A stretch of 64,000 nt of DNA, from the NCBI GenBank assembly GCA_050248955.1, contig JBFWRK010000017.1, forward strand, positions 30,701 through 94,700, written 5' to 3'. The notes below the pieces were generated by a model. It did not search any database and had not been told where the DNA came from. It saw only the letters and a list, made by a program, of their open reading frames with translations. Source of the DNA: JBFWRK01 sp050248955 (GTDB taxonomy: Bacteria; Actinomycetota; Acidimicrobiia; Acidimicrobiales; Ilumatobacteraceae). The translations under genes were made by a program, and so were the position numbers. Positions 18,172 to 26,856 of the stretch are shown here, in pieces; positions within the stretch are counted from its first letter, which is position 1; every line of letters begins with the position of its first letter.

Positions 18172-18801
18172 TCAGGCGACGGGCGGATCGGTGAACTGCT
18201 GGCCACCGCGGGCGACGTGCTCGGTCCACTGGCCACCGTCCCAGTAGCGCAGTTCGAAGCGACCCGACGGATCGGCGTACCAGCCGGCGGGGACCGCGGG
18301 CGCAGCGGCGGCCGGGGCGGACGCAACGGGCTCGACTGCAGCGACCGGCTCAGGAGTCGGTGTCGCCGTCGGGGTCGGCTCGGGCGTGTACACCGCGGCC
18401 GGCGTCGGCTCGGGTGTGGGCTCGGGGGTCGGTTCCGGGGTCGGTTCCGGCGCTGTCGTCACCGGTGATGCGCCCCAGCCCGCCGGCTCGCTCACCGGCT
18501 CGGTGACCGCCGCAGGCTCGGGCTCGGGGGCCCAGATGGATGCGGGCTCCGGCTCCGAGGTCGGCTCGGAGACGGGCTCGAGACCTTCGTCCACCGCGAC
18601 GTCGGCGAGCACGGGCTCCACCTCTGCCTCCGCCTCGGCGCTCGTCCCGGACCCCGTCGAGCGGCGCAGGAACGCCGTCACGTCGCCGCCGGTCTGGACG
18701 ATCGACACGACATCCCAGCCGTCGGCCGACTTCTCTGTGAGCTTGGTCGCCAACGCCGCTGGGTCGTACGAAGAGGCACTCACGGTCACGTACTCGTGCA
18801 T
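18172..18801 (-). CDS. DUF4177-like / DUF2510 protein with Pro-Glu-Thr repeats
   Basis: A 209-residue protein in three parts. The first 50 residues (EYVTVSASSYDPAALATKL followed by GWDVVSIVQTGGDVTAFLRR) resemble the small DUF4177 fold. A low-complexity acidic linker of about 110 residues follows, rich in Pro, Glu, Thr and Ala with PEPT tandem repeats. The C-terminus carries the DUF2510 motif GWYADPSGRFELRYWDGGQWTEH. No signal peptide or membrane helix is seen. DUF2510 is common in actinobacterial membrane-associated proteins but has no assigned function. Confidence 0.75.
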   Translation of the reverse strand: MHEYVTVSASSYDPAALATKLTEKSADGWDVVSIVQTGGDVTAFLRRSTGSGTSAEAEAEVEPVLADVAVDEGLEPVSEPTSEPEPASIWAPEPEPAAVTEPVSEPAGWGASPVTTAPEPTPEPTPEPTPEPTPAAVYTPEPTPTATPTPEPVAAVEPVASAPAAAAPAVPAGWYADPSGRFELRYWDGGQWTEHVARGGQQFTDPPVA

Positions 18802-18856
18802 GGGTGCGGAGAGTAGTGCAGTCGACCACGCCGAGACGGCGAATCCTCAAGATCTG

Positions 18857-19534
18857 TCACCCGAGGTGCTCACGAGCGACGTCGGCACTGCCCGGCCCGT
18901 CGTAGACGATCTCACCATCGGCCAGCACGACCATCCGCTCGGCCGTCGCCGCGAACGCGAGCTCGTGGGTCGCGACGATGGACGCGGCCTTGTGCGCGAC
19001 GTTGGCGGCCAGCATCTCGAGCAGCGCCTCGCGGCCACGGGCGTCGAGACCGACGAACGGCTCGTCCACGAGCATCAGGTCGAACGGTCGGCAGAAGGCC
19101 AGCGCGATCGCCGCCTTCTGCCGCAAGCCGCGGCTGAAGGTCGTCGGCAGGTCGTCCGAGCGTTCGTACAGCCCGACCTGGGCGAGGAGGTCGGCGGCGT
19201 TCTGCTCCCAGTCCGTCACGCCGTGCAGGCGCGACACGTACTCGATGTGCTCCCACACCGACAGGTCGTCGTAGAACGTCGGCGTGTCGGCGAGGTACGA
19301 CGTCAGCGCCCGGGCCCGCAGGTTCCCGGCGACCTGGCCGGCGATGCTGACCGAGCCGGCCGTCGGGTCGAGCATGCCGGCAGCCAACTTGAGGAACGTG
19401 CTCTTGCCCGAGCCGTTGTGGCCGATCAGCGCGACCTGCTCGCCGCGCTCGACGCGCAGATCGATGGGTAGCAGCGCCGGGCGGTCGCCGTAGTCCTTCG
19501 CCAGCGCTGTCGCCTGCAACATCGGTGTGCTCAC
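18857..19534 (-). CDS. ABC transporter ATP-binding protein
   Basis: A 225-residue ATPase with Walker A GHNGSGKST, Walker B LMLVDEP, and a switch His in VATHE. The signature loop reads FSRGLRQKA rather than LSGGQ, a deviation common in ABC-2-type ATPases. GTG 19534 is chosen because GTGA overlaps the stop of the upstream membrane gene, pointing to coupled translation with that partner. It should energise export or a membrane-remodelling step; the substrate is unknown. Confidence 0.88.
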   Translation of the reverse strand: MSTPMLQATALAKDYGDRPALLPIDLRVERGEQVALIGHNGSGKSTFLKLAAGMLDPTAGSVSIAGQVAGNLRARALTSYLADTPTFYDDLSVWEHIEYVSRLHGVTDWEQNAADLLAQVGLYERSDDLPTTFSRGLRQKAAIALAFCRPFDLMLVDEPFVGLDARGREALLEMLAANVAHKAASIVATHELAFAATAERMVVLADGEIVYDGPGSADVAREHLG

Positions 19535-21183
19535 GCTGCGCCTCCGGTCGAACGCTGGATGGTCTGCCTGCCGCTCGCGTCGAGCTTGAGGTTCTGCCAC
19601 CAGATCTTGAACTGCGGCCGTCGCTCGACCCACATCGCGACGAGCACCACCACGACCAGGACGCCGATCGCGCCGCGGACCGCGGCAGCGAGCTGGTCGT
19701 CGCCGCGCTCGTTCGCCTCGCGGGCGAGCAGCACCGGGATCACCCCGGCCACGGCGACGAGCGGCGGCCACAGCAGGCGCAGGGTCATCGTGATCCCTGC
19801 CACCTCGGGCGGCAACATCGCCCCGCTGATCTCGGACGTGAACGGATCGGGCGCGCCGGCGATCGTGTTCAGCGCCGCGCCCGCGCCGCCGGCGAGCGCG
19901 ATCGTCGGCCCGAGCAGCGCGGCGACGGTGATGCCGTCAGCGCTCTGCTCCACGAGCACCGCGATCGCCGCGCCCACGAAGCCGAACACCAGCAGCACGA
20001 TCGCCGGCACGATCGTCAGGTGCTGGTGCAGCCGGCCGGCGGGGACCGGCAGCGCATCGGTCCGCTCGGGGTGGTCGAGCTCCTGGGCGAGCGGCTCGAG
20101 CGCCTCCAGACCGAGCAGGAAGGCCATCAACCCGGCCGGGATGATCGCCGGTGTCGTCCCGCGGTGCGCGGCAACTGCAGTCCCGGCACAGCCGCCGGTC
20201 AGGAGGAGCATTCGTACGAGGCGGCGACCGGGGAAGCGGGCGACGCTCGCCCAGCTCCGCCGCCACGAGGCCGGGCCGCGTCCCGGGAAGGTGAACCACG
20301 GCCGGTGGCGGGCGTGCTCGAGGCTGAGCTGGCGACGCAGCAGCGTCACCGTGCGCACGTCCTGGAGCGTCACGGCGAAGCGCAGCTGCGCAACGAGTGC
20401 ACTGCGCCGGACGAGCTGCTCGAGCGAGAATCGCCCGAGCAACGCGAAGCCGGCGACGTTCAGCGCGACGGCGGCGAGCGGCGCGACGACATCGACGAGC
20501 GACACCTGATCCGGCCACAGCACGATGCCGCCGACCGTGTCGAACGGCCCCGCTGGAAGCGTGCCGGCGAGTGCGGCGGCCTGGACGACGAGCAGTGCGC
20601 CGCCGATCGCGGTCGCCTGCCACTGCGGGAGGTGGACGCCGTGGGCAACGAGGGCGGCGCCGCTGAACGCGAGCGCGAGCGTGCCACCGGCGACCGCGCC
20701 CGAGACGACCCACGCGCCGACGCTGCCGTCGATCCGTCGCCCGAGCAGCTGTGCGGCGACGGCGCCGACGACCGTGCCGACGAAGAGCAGCGTCCGGATC
20801 CGCTGGTAGGCGGGGCGGCGCAGTGCACTGGCCCGATCGACCGGCGCGAGCAGGACGATGCGCACCTCGGCCTCCTCGATCGCGAGCGGACCGCCGCGGG
20901 CTCCCGAGCGCAGGCCGAGGAAGACCGCGAGCGCGGCGACCAGGCCCACGAGGGCGGGCAGGTGGGATCGGACGTCGGCGACACCGTCGGCGTTCAGCAG
21001 GTCGTCCTGCACCGCTGCGGACAGCCACAGCACGAGCCCGCCCCCGCCGAGCGCGACGAGGTACACGCGGTAGGCGACCTCGAACCACTCGAGCTCGGCG
21101 ACGCGGTTGCGCCGCCGGGTCCGGCGCAGCTCGTGGAGGACCTCGGGCGCCGTCTCGTGATCGAGTTGCAGCTCCTCAGCCAC
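19531..21183 (-). CDS. Polytopic membrane protein, probable partner of the adjacent ABC ATPase
   Basis: A 550-residue protein with about ten or more hydrophobic segments and a soluble, Arg-rich N-terminal stretch (RRTRRRNRVAELEWFEVAYRVY). No family is certain; similar actinobacterial proteins lie next to ABC ATPases. The start is GTG 21183, overlapping the end of the upstream rhodanese gene by 8 nt; the longer open frame upstream runs through that gene and is not real. The stop overlaps the ATPase start (GTGA). The three genes therefore look like one transcript. Confidence 0.75.
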   Translation of the reverse strand: MAEELQLDHETAPEVLHELRRTRRRNRVAELEWFEVAYRVYLVALGGGGLVLWLSAAVQDDLLNADGVADVRSHLPALVGLVAALAVFLGLRSGARGGPLAIEEAEVRIVLLAPVDRASALRRPAYQRIRTLLFVGTVVGAVAAQLLGRRIDGSVGAWVVSGAVAGGTLALAFSGAALVAHGVHLPQWQATAIGGALLVVQAAALAGTLPAGPFDTVGGIVLWPDQVSLVDVVAPLAAVALNVAGFALLGRFSLEQLVRRSALVAQLRFAVTLQDVRTVTLLRRQLSLEHARHRPWFTFPGRGPASWRRSWASVARFPGRRLVRMLLLTGGCAGTAVAAHRGTTPAIIPAGLMAFLLGLEALEPLAQELDHPERTDALPVPAGRLHQHLTIVPAIVLLVFGFVGAAIAVLVEQSADGITVAALLGPTIALAGGAGAALNTIAGAPDPFTSEISGAMLPPEVAGITMTLRLLWPPLVAVAGVIPVLLAREANERGDDQLAAAVRGAIGVLVVVVLVAMWVERRPQFKIWWQNLKLDASGRQTIQRSTGGAA

Positions 21184-22003
21184 CGGTGGCGACCTGGCGC
21201 AGCGCATCGCTCGACCATCCCGACCACGAGGCGACGTACAGCCTGGTGTCGTCGATGCCGGCACGCTCGAGACCGAGCAGATCAGCGCAGGCGGAGACGC
21301 CGGAACCGCAGTAGCACACGACTGTTCGCCCGCTGCCCGCGCCGAGATCGGCGTAGTGCTCGGCGAGCTCAGCCGGCGACCGGAAGCGGCCGGTCGTCGG
21401 GTCGAGGTTCGCGGACCACGGCGCGTTCCCGGCGCCGGGGACGTGGCCGGCGCGTGCATCGATCGGTTCGGTCTCCCCGCGGAACCGCTCCTGGGCGCGG
21501 GCATCGAGCACGACGGAGTCGGGCGCCTGCGCGAAGACGGCCGTCTGGTCGGCCGTGGCGAACCGATCGACCGGCCACGGCCGGACCGTGAAGCTCGCCG
21601 AGCCCACCGAGCGGGCGGGGCCCTGTTCGAGGTCGGCAGTCCAGGCCTGCAGGCCGCCGTCGAGCAGCGCGGCGTCGTGCCCCAGGATCCGCAGCATCCA
21701 CACGAGCCGGCCCGCCGTTCCGCCCCCGCTGTCGTCGTACGCGATCACCGGGGTGTCGTCGCCGATGCCGAGCCGGCTCATCGCCGCGGCGAACTCCTCG
21801 GGCGTGGGGAAGGGGTGGCGGCCCGCGGTGACCGGCTGGCCATGGCCGGCGAGATCGTGGTCGAGATCCACGTAGATCGCTCCGGGGACGTGCCCGGCCT
21901 CGTACGCGGCGCGCCCCGACCGACCGTCGAGGTACCACCGCACGTCGGCGACCAGGGCCGAAGGGCTCGACCGCAGCTGGTCAACCGTCACCACAGGTTC
22001 CAT
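21176..22003 (-). CDS. sseA: Thiosulfate/3-mercaptopyruvate sulfurtransferase (tandem rhodanese)
   Basis: A 275-residue protein made of two rhodanese domains: an inactive N-terminal one (DVRWYLDGRSGRAAYEAGHVPGA) and a C-terminal one with the active Cys loop VVCYCGSGVSAC. It transfers sulfane sulfur from thiosulfate or mercaptopyruvate to thiol acceptors. ATG 22003 starts directly before VVTVDQL, the usual start; GTG 22006 is adjacent. It is divergent from a dsbB-like gene with only about 37 bp between the starts, so the promoters must overlap. Confidence 0.85.
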   Translation of the reverse strand: MEPVVTVDQLRSSPSALVADVRWYLDGRSGRAAYEAGHVPGAIYVDLDHDLAGHGQPVTAGRHPFPTPEEFAAAMSRLGIGDDTPVIAYDDSGGGTAGRLVWMLRILGHDAALLDGGLQAWTADLEQGPARSVGSASFTVRPWPVDRFATADQTAVFAQAPDSVVLDARAQERFRGETEPIDARAGHVPGAGNAPWSANLDPTTGRFRSPAELAEHYADLGAGSGRTVVCYCGSGVSACADLLGLERAGIDDTRLYVASWSGWSSDALRQVATGG

Positions 22004-22040
22004 CACGTCCGCGATGCTGCCACGCGGATCCACCGGCAGA

Positions 22041-22586
22041 ATGGTCCCCGTGAACCAGCGGGCGATGCAGCTCTTCTTCTCATTGCTCGCACTGATCGCC
22101 CTCGGCGGCGCCGTGCTGCTCGTGCTCGACCAGCTCACTCGTCGCCGGCTGCGGCCTCTGCAGCAGTTGCGCGACGGTGTCGCATCGATCGCCGTCCCGC
22201 TCGCCGCGCTCGTCGCGGTCACCTCGATGGTCGGCAGTCTGTACTTCTCCGAGGTCGCGAACCTCGTCCCGTGCCAGCTCTGCTGGTACCAGCGGATCGC
22301 GATGTACTCGCTGGCGGTCGTCCTCGTCGTCGCAGCCATCCGCCGTGATCGCGGCATCCGCTTCTACGCCTGGCCGCTCGCCGCCATCGGCGCCGGCATC
22401 TCCACGTACCACTACCTGATCGAGTGGTGGCCCGATCTCGAATCCGACGGCGTGTGCTCGGTCTCCGTGCCGTGCACCTTCGTCTGGTTCCGGCGGCTCG
22501 GGTTCGTCACCCTCCCGTTCATGGCGCTGTGCGGCTTCCTCGCCGTCATCGTGCTGCTCACCTGTCGCCCCGAGGAGGAGCGCTGA
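22041..22586 (+). CDS. DsbB-family disulfide bond formation membrane protein
   Basis: A 181-residue protein with about five hydrophobic segments. The CQLCWYQR motif follows the membrane segment near residue 75, as in DsbB/BdbC, and a second Cys pair (CSVSVPC) lies in a later extracytoplasmic loop. DsbB-type proteins pass electrons from an extracellular thioredoxin-like oxidase to quinone. The start is ATG 22041 or GTG 22050. The next gene encodes such a thioredoxin-fold partner and begins at the stop codon. Confidence 0.85.
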   Translation: MVPVNQRAMQLFFSLLALIALGGAVLLVLDQLTRRRLRPLQQLRDGVASIAVPLAALVAVTSMVGSLYFSEVANLVPCQLCWYQRIAMYSLAVVLVVAAIRRDRGIRFYAWPLAAIGAGISTYHYLIEWWPDLESDGVCSVSVPCTFVWFRRLGFVTLPFMALCGFLAVIVLLTCRPEEER

Positions 22587-23338
22587 TGTCATCGTCCCGA
22601 TCCACCACACCGTCCCGATCCACCACACCGTCCCGAGGGAGCTCCCCTGCGCCCCGCCGCGGGCTGCTCGTCGGAGGCATCGTCGCCGCGCTGGTCGTCG
22701 TCGCGCTGATCGTCGCCGTCGTGGCGTCGGGCGGGGATGACGACGACGAGGCGCAGGACACGCCTGCCGCGACGACGGTCGCCGGCTCGGACAGCGGAGC
22801 GGGCGCGGCACCTGGCGAAGCCGTCGGTGCGGCCGAGCAGCAGCCGGTCACCGTCGAGGGAGCGGCACTGCCCGAGCTCGGGGACGGCGACGACCCTGCG
22901 GTCGGCACGACCGCGCCCACGCTGCAGGGCTACTCGTTCGATGGATCGCCGCTCGAGGTTGCCGCCGGCGGGACCGACAAGATGATCGTCTTCCTCGCCC
23001 ACTGGTGCCCCCACTGCAACCGTGAGGTGCCGCGCCTGCTGCAGTGGCAGGAAGAGGGGCGCGTGCCGGACGGGCTCGAAGTGATCGGTGTCGCCACCGG
23101 GTCTGACGAGAACTCGCCGAACTACCCGCCGTCGGCCTGGCTGCAGGACCTCGGTTGGACATGGCCGACGCTCGCCGACTCACCGGAGCACGCCGCTGCG
23201 CAGGCCTACGGTGTGAGCGGCTTCCCGTTCTTCGCGATCGTCGGTGCGGACGGCACGGTGAAGGCCCGCTTCAGCGGCGAGATGGAAGTCGATGATCTCG
23301 ACGCCGCCGTCCGCGACGCCCTCGCCACCCCCGCCTGA
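22586..23338 (+). CDS. Membrane-anchored thioredoxin-fold protein (TlpA/DsbE type)
   Basis: A 250-residue protein with a Ser/Arg/Pro-rich cytosolic start, one membrane anchor (about residues 27-47), a low-complexity linker and a thioredoxin domain with the redox motif WCPHC (Cys about 141 and 144) and a cis-Pro loop GFPFF. It should act outside the membrane with the DsbB-like protein encoded just upstream. ATG 22586 shares one base with that gene's TGA and follows a strong GAGGAGGAG ribosome site. The first codons hold an 18-nt tandem duplication that encodes SRSTTP twice. Confidence 0.87.
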   Translation: MSSSRSTTPSRSTTPSRGSSPAPRRGLLVGGIVAALVVVALIVAVVASGGDDDDEAQDTPAATTVAGSDSGAGAAPGEAVGAAEQQPVTVEGAALPELGDGDDPAVGTTAPTLQGYSFDGSPLEVAAGGTDKMIVFLAHWCPHCNREVPRLLQWQEEGRVPDGLEVIGVATGSDENSPNYPPSAWLQDLGWTWPTLADSPEHAAAQAYGVSGFPFFAIVGADGTVKARFSGEMEVDDLDAAVRDALATPA

Positions 23339-23505
23339 CGACGCGCCTGACGACGAAACGACCCCCCAAACCGCCACGAAGCCACCAGCAGTTCCGCGCA
23401 ACCACGAGGCTCTTTCACCCCAGGCGCAGCAGCACCAGCTCTCCGGGCGCCCGTCGCCACAAAGGCGGCTGCGGGCCCGGCGCGCGGCCCAGTCCCGCTC
23501 TCCCC

Positions 23506-23665
23506 GGGTTCTCTGCTCGCCAACGACTCCCCACCGGTTCTTCGCTCCCATCCGGACAGCCAACGACCTCGCCCGATCAGAGATCGGGGCTGGTGACGCG
23601 GATGAGCAGAGAAACGGCGTGGCTGGGTCTCGTCGCTCCGATGACGGCTTCGCACCAGCACACTC
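23506..23665 (-). repeat. Dispersed structured repeat, copy B (partial, rearranged)
   Basis: The copy matches the core of copies A and C from the GGGTTCTCTGCTCGCC end through the hairpin CCCGATC-AGA-GATCGGG (23572-23588) to GCACCAGCACAC, then diverges. The missing end (CGCAACCA...TTTCACCCCAGG) lies instead about 100 bp away at 23397-23430. A GTCGCCACAAAGGC element (the TTTGTGGCG motif on the other strand) is at about 23458. The whole 23339-23847 gap between the convergent thioredoxin and larC genes holds only these repeat pieces and no supported gene. Confidence 0.8.
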
Positions 23666-23729
23666 GGCTCCGTGTCAGGACCCCCGAAAGTTGTCAGCGA
23701 ATCCGTTGGGTCCAGCGCACAAACGCCGC

Positions 23730-23780
23730 AACGTCGTGATCGCCGGGGTGGCCACCGGGCAGGGATGAAATGGGGACGCG
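23730..23780 (+). repeat. 51-bp module shared with repeat copy C
   Basis: The sequence from AACGTCGTGAT to ATGGGGACGCG is identical at 48 of 51 positions to 53662-53712. It contains the palindrome GGTGGCCACC. Here it lies beyond the hairpin end of copy B, whereas near copy C it touches the opposite end of the core, so the modules are shuffled. Confidence 0.85.
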
Positions 23781-23847
23781 ACCACTCGCCCCCATTTGTC
23801 CCTCACTGCTCGCCGGAGCGCGCGGGGTCCGGCTGGGCCGCCGGCGG

Positions 23848-25020
23848 TCATGGGTCGGTGCCGAGCGACTCGGCTCGGCGGAGGACTTCTCGGAGCGGGA
23901 GGCCGAGGGCGACGGCTGCGGCGCGGGCATCGTCGTGCTCGACCTTCACACGGTCGGGGGTGCGCTTCACCCGGATCGTGTGACCGTCGACGTCGACCGC
24001 CTGCTCGGTCCGCTGCTGCGGCCAGCGCTCGATCGTCGAGCCGCGGAGCCCGAGCGTGCCCGTCTGGCGGATCAGCTCCGCAGCCACCGAATCGGCGACG
24101 GCCGGATCGCACAACGCGTGCACCGTGTGCGCCGGTCGGCCCTTCTTCATCGTGATCGGTGTGATCCACGCGTCGTGGGCACCCACGGCGAGCAGTGCTG
24201 TGATCGTGTGTGCGAGCACCTCACCCGTCACGTCGTCGACGTTCGCCTCGAGCAGCCGCACCCGCTGACCGTCCGTGGTCGATCGGTCGTTCGCCGATTC
24301 GCCGATCACCACTTGGAGCACGTTCGGCCGACCGGGAAGATCGCGTGTGCCTGCGCCGTAGCCGACAGAGCGCACCGTCATCGCCGGCATCGGCCCGAAG
24401 CCCGCCGAGAGCGCGGTCATCAGCGCCGCTCCCGTCGGCGTCGTCAGCTCGAGGTCGATGTCGATCCCGTTCGCCGGCGCGCCGGCCCTGGCGAGCAGCC
24501 CGACGACGGCCGGTGCCGGGTTCGGCAGCACCCCGTGGGCGGCGGTGATCGTGCCGGTGCCCACCGCGACGGAGCTGCAGCGCACCTCGTCGATGCCGAG
24601 CGTGGTGAGCGCGGCGCTGCTGCCGACGATGTCGACGATCGCGTCGAGCGAGCCGACCTCGTGGAACTCGACGTCGTCCGGCTCCACGTCGTGGATCGCG
24701 CCCTCGACCGCGGCCAGCTCGCGGAACGTCGCCAGGGCGCGGTCACGCACGACGTCAGCCAGCGATGCCCCGAGCAGCAGCTCGCGGATCTGCCGGAACG
24801 GGCGGTGATACTCGTGATCCTGCGGGGCGACGACGAGCACGTGCGTTGCCGACACGCCGCATCGTTGAACTCGTTGCATCTGCAACGACCATCCGTCGAT
24901 CCCGAGCGCGTCGATCGCCGAGCGCACCTCCGAGAAGTCGGCGCCTGCATCGAGCAGCGCGCCGAGCGTCATGTCGCCGGCCGTGCCGTTGAAGCAGTTG
25001 AACCAGGCGACGCGCCTCAT
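23848..25020 (-). CDS. larC: Nickel-pincer cofactor biosynthesis protein LarC
   Basis: A 390-residue protein with the LarC landmarks: WFNCFNGTAGDM at the start, the EFHEVGSLDAIVDIVGS metal-site region, and a C-terminal part with LEANVDDVTGEVLA, where a full-length LarC inserts nickel into pyridinium bisthiocarboxylate. The product is the pincer cofactor of lactate racemase-type enzymes. ATG 25020 overlaps the larB stop (ATGA). No larE or larA-type racemase gene lies in the window. Confidence 0.88.
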   Translation of the reverse strand: MRRVAWFNCFNGTAGDMTLGALLDAGADFSEVRSAIDALGIDGWSLQMQRVQRCGVSATHVLVVAPQDHEYHRPFRQIRELLLGASLADVVRDRALATFRELAAVEGAIHDVEPDDVEFHEVGSLDAIVDIVGSSAALTTLGIDEVRCSSVAVGTGTITAAHGVLPNPAPAVVGLLARAGAPANGIDIDLELTTPTGAALMTALSAGFGPMPAMTVRSVGYGAGTRDLPGRPNVLQVVIGESANDRSTTDGQRVRLLEANVDDVTGEVLAHTITALLAVGAHDAWITPITMKKGRPAHTVHALCDPAVADSVAAELIRQTGTLGLRGSTIERWPQQRTEQAVDVDGHTIRVKRTPDRVKVEHDDARAAAVALGLPLREVLRRAESLGTDP

Positions 25021-25769
25021 GAGCGCGCCTGCGTGCCGAGCATCCGCGCCACGGCGCAGGCTGCCCCGAAGCCGTTGTCGATGCCGACGACCGTGATGCC
25101 CGACGCGCACGACGAGAGCATCGCCAGGAGTGCTGTCACGCCGGCGAACGACGATCCGTAGCCGGTGCTGGTCGGCACGGCGACGACCGGGGCACCGCTC
25201 AAGCCACCCACGACGCTCGCCAGCGCGCCCTCCATGCCGGCGACCACGACGATCGCATCCGCATCGACCACGTCATCGTGATGTGCGAGCAGTCGGTGCA
25301 GCCCGGCGACTCCCACGTCGACGAGTGTCATCGGCGCAAACCCGTAGGCGCTGAGCGTGGCGGTGCACTCCTCGACGACCGGGACGTCCGCCGTGCCACC
25401 GCTGCACACGAGGATCCGCTCCGAGCGACTCGTCGTGGGCAGCCGCCACGCGATCGTCCCCGCCCGCACGATTCCGTCCGGTTGGGACGAGAGCACCGCC
25501 TTCGTCTGTGCTTCGTCGACGCGTGTCAACAGCACGGGACCGCTGCCGTGCCGGAGCAGCTCCGAGACGATGCGGGCACACTGCTCGGGCGACTTCCCGG
25601 GGCCGTAGACCGCTTCGGGCAGCCCCTGGCGGAGCCTGCGGTGATGATCGACGCGGGCGTCGCCGAGATCGGCGAACGGCAGGCGGCGCAGCACGCGCAC
25701 GGCGTCGTCGGGGGCGACTCGACCCTCGCGCACGTCGTCGAGCAGCGTTCGCAGCATCGCTTCGTCCAC
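25017..25769 (-). CDS. larB: Nickel-pincer cofactor biosynthesis protein LarB
   Basis: A 250-residue PurE-related carboxylase-hydrolase. The C-terminal half has the AIR-carboxylase-like signature (AIVVVAGMEGALASVVGGL and PVVAVPTSTGYGSSFAG). LarB carboxylates nicotinic acid adenine dinucleotide, the first step of pincer cofactor synthesis. GTG 25769 is preferred over GTG 25802 because GAGGA lies about 7 nt upstream and the length fits the family. It is coupled to larC through an ATGA overlap and is divergent from the prephenate dehydratase gene. Confidence 0.88.
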   Translation of the reverse strand: MDEAMLRTLLDDVREGRVAPDDAVRVLRRLPFADLGDARVDHHRRLRQGLPEAVYGPGKSPEQCARIVSELLRHGSGPVLLTRVDEAQTKAVLSSQPDGIVRAGTIAWRLPTTSRSERILVCSGGTADVPVVEECTATLSAYGFAPMTLVDVGVAGLHRLLAHHDDVVDADAIVVVAGMEGALASVVGGLSGAPVVAVPTSTGYGSSFAGVTALLAMLSSCASGITVVGIDNGFGAACAVARMLGTQARS

Positions 25770-25855
25770 GTCCCCATCCTCGCAGCGAAGAACGCGGCTC
25801 ACACGGCCACCGGAATCGCAGCGGGGCCGATCGGACGCCGCCGTAACCTGACGCC

Positions 25856-26812
25856 GTGACCACCGTTCCCGGGACCCCCACCCTCCTCCGCGTCGGGTTC
25901 CTCGGCCCGCTCGGCACGTTCACCGAGCAGGCGCTCCGCAGCCAAGCCGACCTCGCCGCGAGCGAGCTCGTGCTGTACCCGACGATGCCCGATGTGCTCG
26001 ACGCGGTCGAGAGCGGCGAGATCGATCTCGGGTTCGTCGCCATCGAGAACTCGATCGAAGGCGCAGTGAACCTCACACAGGACGAGCTCGCGTTCAGCCA
26101 CGACCTGCTGATCCAGCGCGAGGTCGTGCTGGACATCGAGCACTGCCTGCTCGCCTCGCCGGGTACGACCGTCGACCAGGTGAAGGAAGTGCTCTCGATC
26201 CCCGTCGCCACCGCGCAGTGCCACGGATTCGTGCGCAAGACGCTCCCCCATGCGGAAGTGCGAGCGACGAACTCGACGGCCGAAGCTGCCCGCCTCGTCG
26301 GCGAAGATCGTTCCGGCCACCTCGCCGCCATCGCCCCGCGGGTCTCGGCCGAGCTCTACGGCTTGGAGATACTGGTTGCCGACATCGCCGACCATCCCGG
26401 CAACCAAACGCGCTTCGTGGCCGTCGCCAAGGAAGGCATCCCGGCTCGAACCGGGCACGACCGCACCGCGCTCGTCGTCTACCAGCGCGCCGACGAGCCG
26501 GGCAGCCTGATCTCGATCCTGCAGGAGTTCGCTGCCCGCCGGATCAACCTGTCGAACCTGCTCTCGCGCCCGACGAAGGAAGGTGGCCTCGGGGACTACT
26601 GCTTCATCATCTACGCCGACGGCCACATCGCCGACGAGATCGTCGCCGACGCGATGCGCCAGCTGCGGGCGAAGCAGGGGGCGGTGAAGTTCCTCGGCTC
26701 GTACCCGGCTGCCGGCGAGCACGCACTCAGCGCTCGTGAGCACGCCGACAGCCGCTGGCGAGAGGCCGACGACTGGATCAACGAGCTGCGCCGCGGCATC
26801 GCAACGCCGTGA
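25856..26812 (+). CDS. pheA: Prephenate dehydratase
   Basis: A 318-residue monofunctional enzyme that converts prephenate to phenylpyruvate in phenylalanine synthesis. It begins with the GFLGPLGTFTEQAL motif, has the FVAIENSIEGAV substrate loop and NQTRFVAV (the TRF motif) at the end of the catalytic domain, followed by an ACT domain (ALVVYQRADEPGSLISILQEFAARRINL) with an ESRP-like LSRPTK that binds phenylalanine for feedback control. The start is GTG 25856, with no clear ribosome site. Its stop codon lies inside an 18-nt tandem repeat. Confidence 0.93.
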   Translation: MTTVPGTPTLLRVGFLGPLGTFTEQALRSQADLAASELVLYPTMPDVLDAVESGEIDLGFVAIENSIEGAVNLTQDELAFSHDLLIQREVVLDIEHCLLASPGTTVDQVKEVLSIPVATAQCHGFVRKTLPHAEVRATNSTAEAARLVGEDRSGHLAAIAPRVSAELYGLEILVADIADHPGNQTRFVAVAKEGIPARTGHDRTALVVYQRADEPGSLISILQEFAARRINLSNLLSRPTKEGGLGDYCFIIYADGHIADEIVADAMRQLRAKQGAVKFLGSYPAAGEHALSAREHADSRWREADDWINELRRGIATP

Positions 26813-26856
26813 GATGTCGCTACGCCGTGAGATGTCGCATCGCCGTGCGATGCCAG
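26805..26856 (+). repeat. 18-nt tandem repeat across the pheA stop and the next start
   Basis: Three units beginning CGCCGTG(A/C)GATG start at 26805, 26823 and 26841. The first holds the pheA TGA. Each carries an ATG in the same frame (26814, 26832, 26850), so the downstream lipoprotein has three candidate starts made by duplication. Confidence 0.8.
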
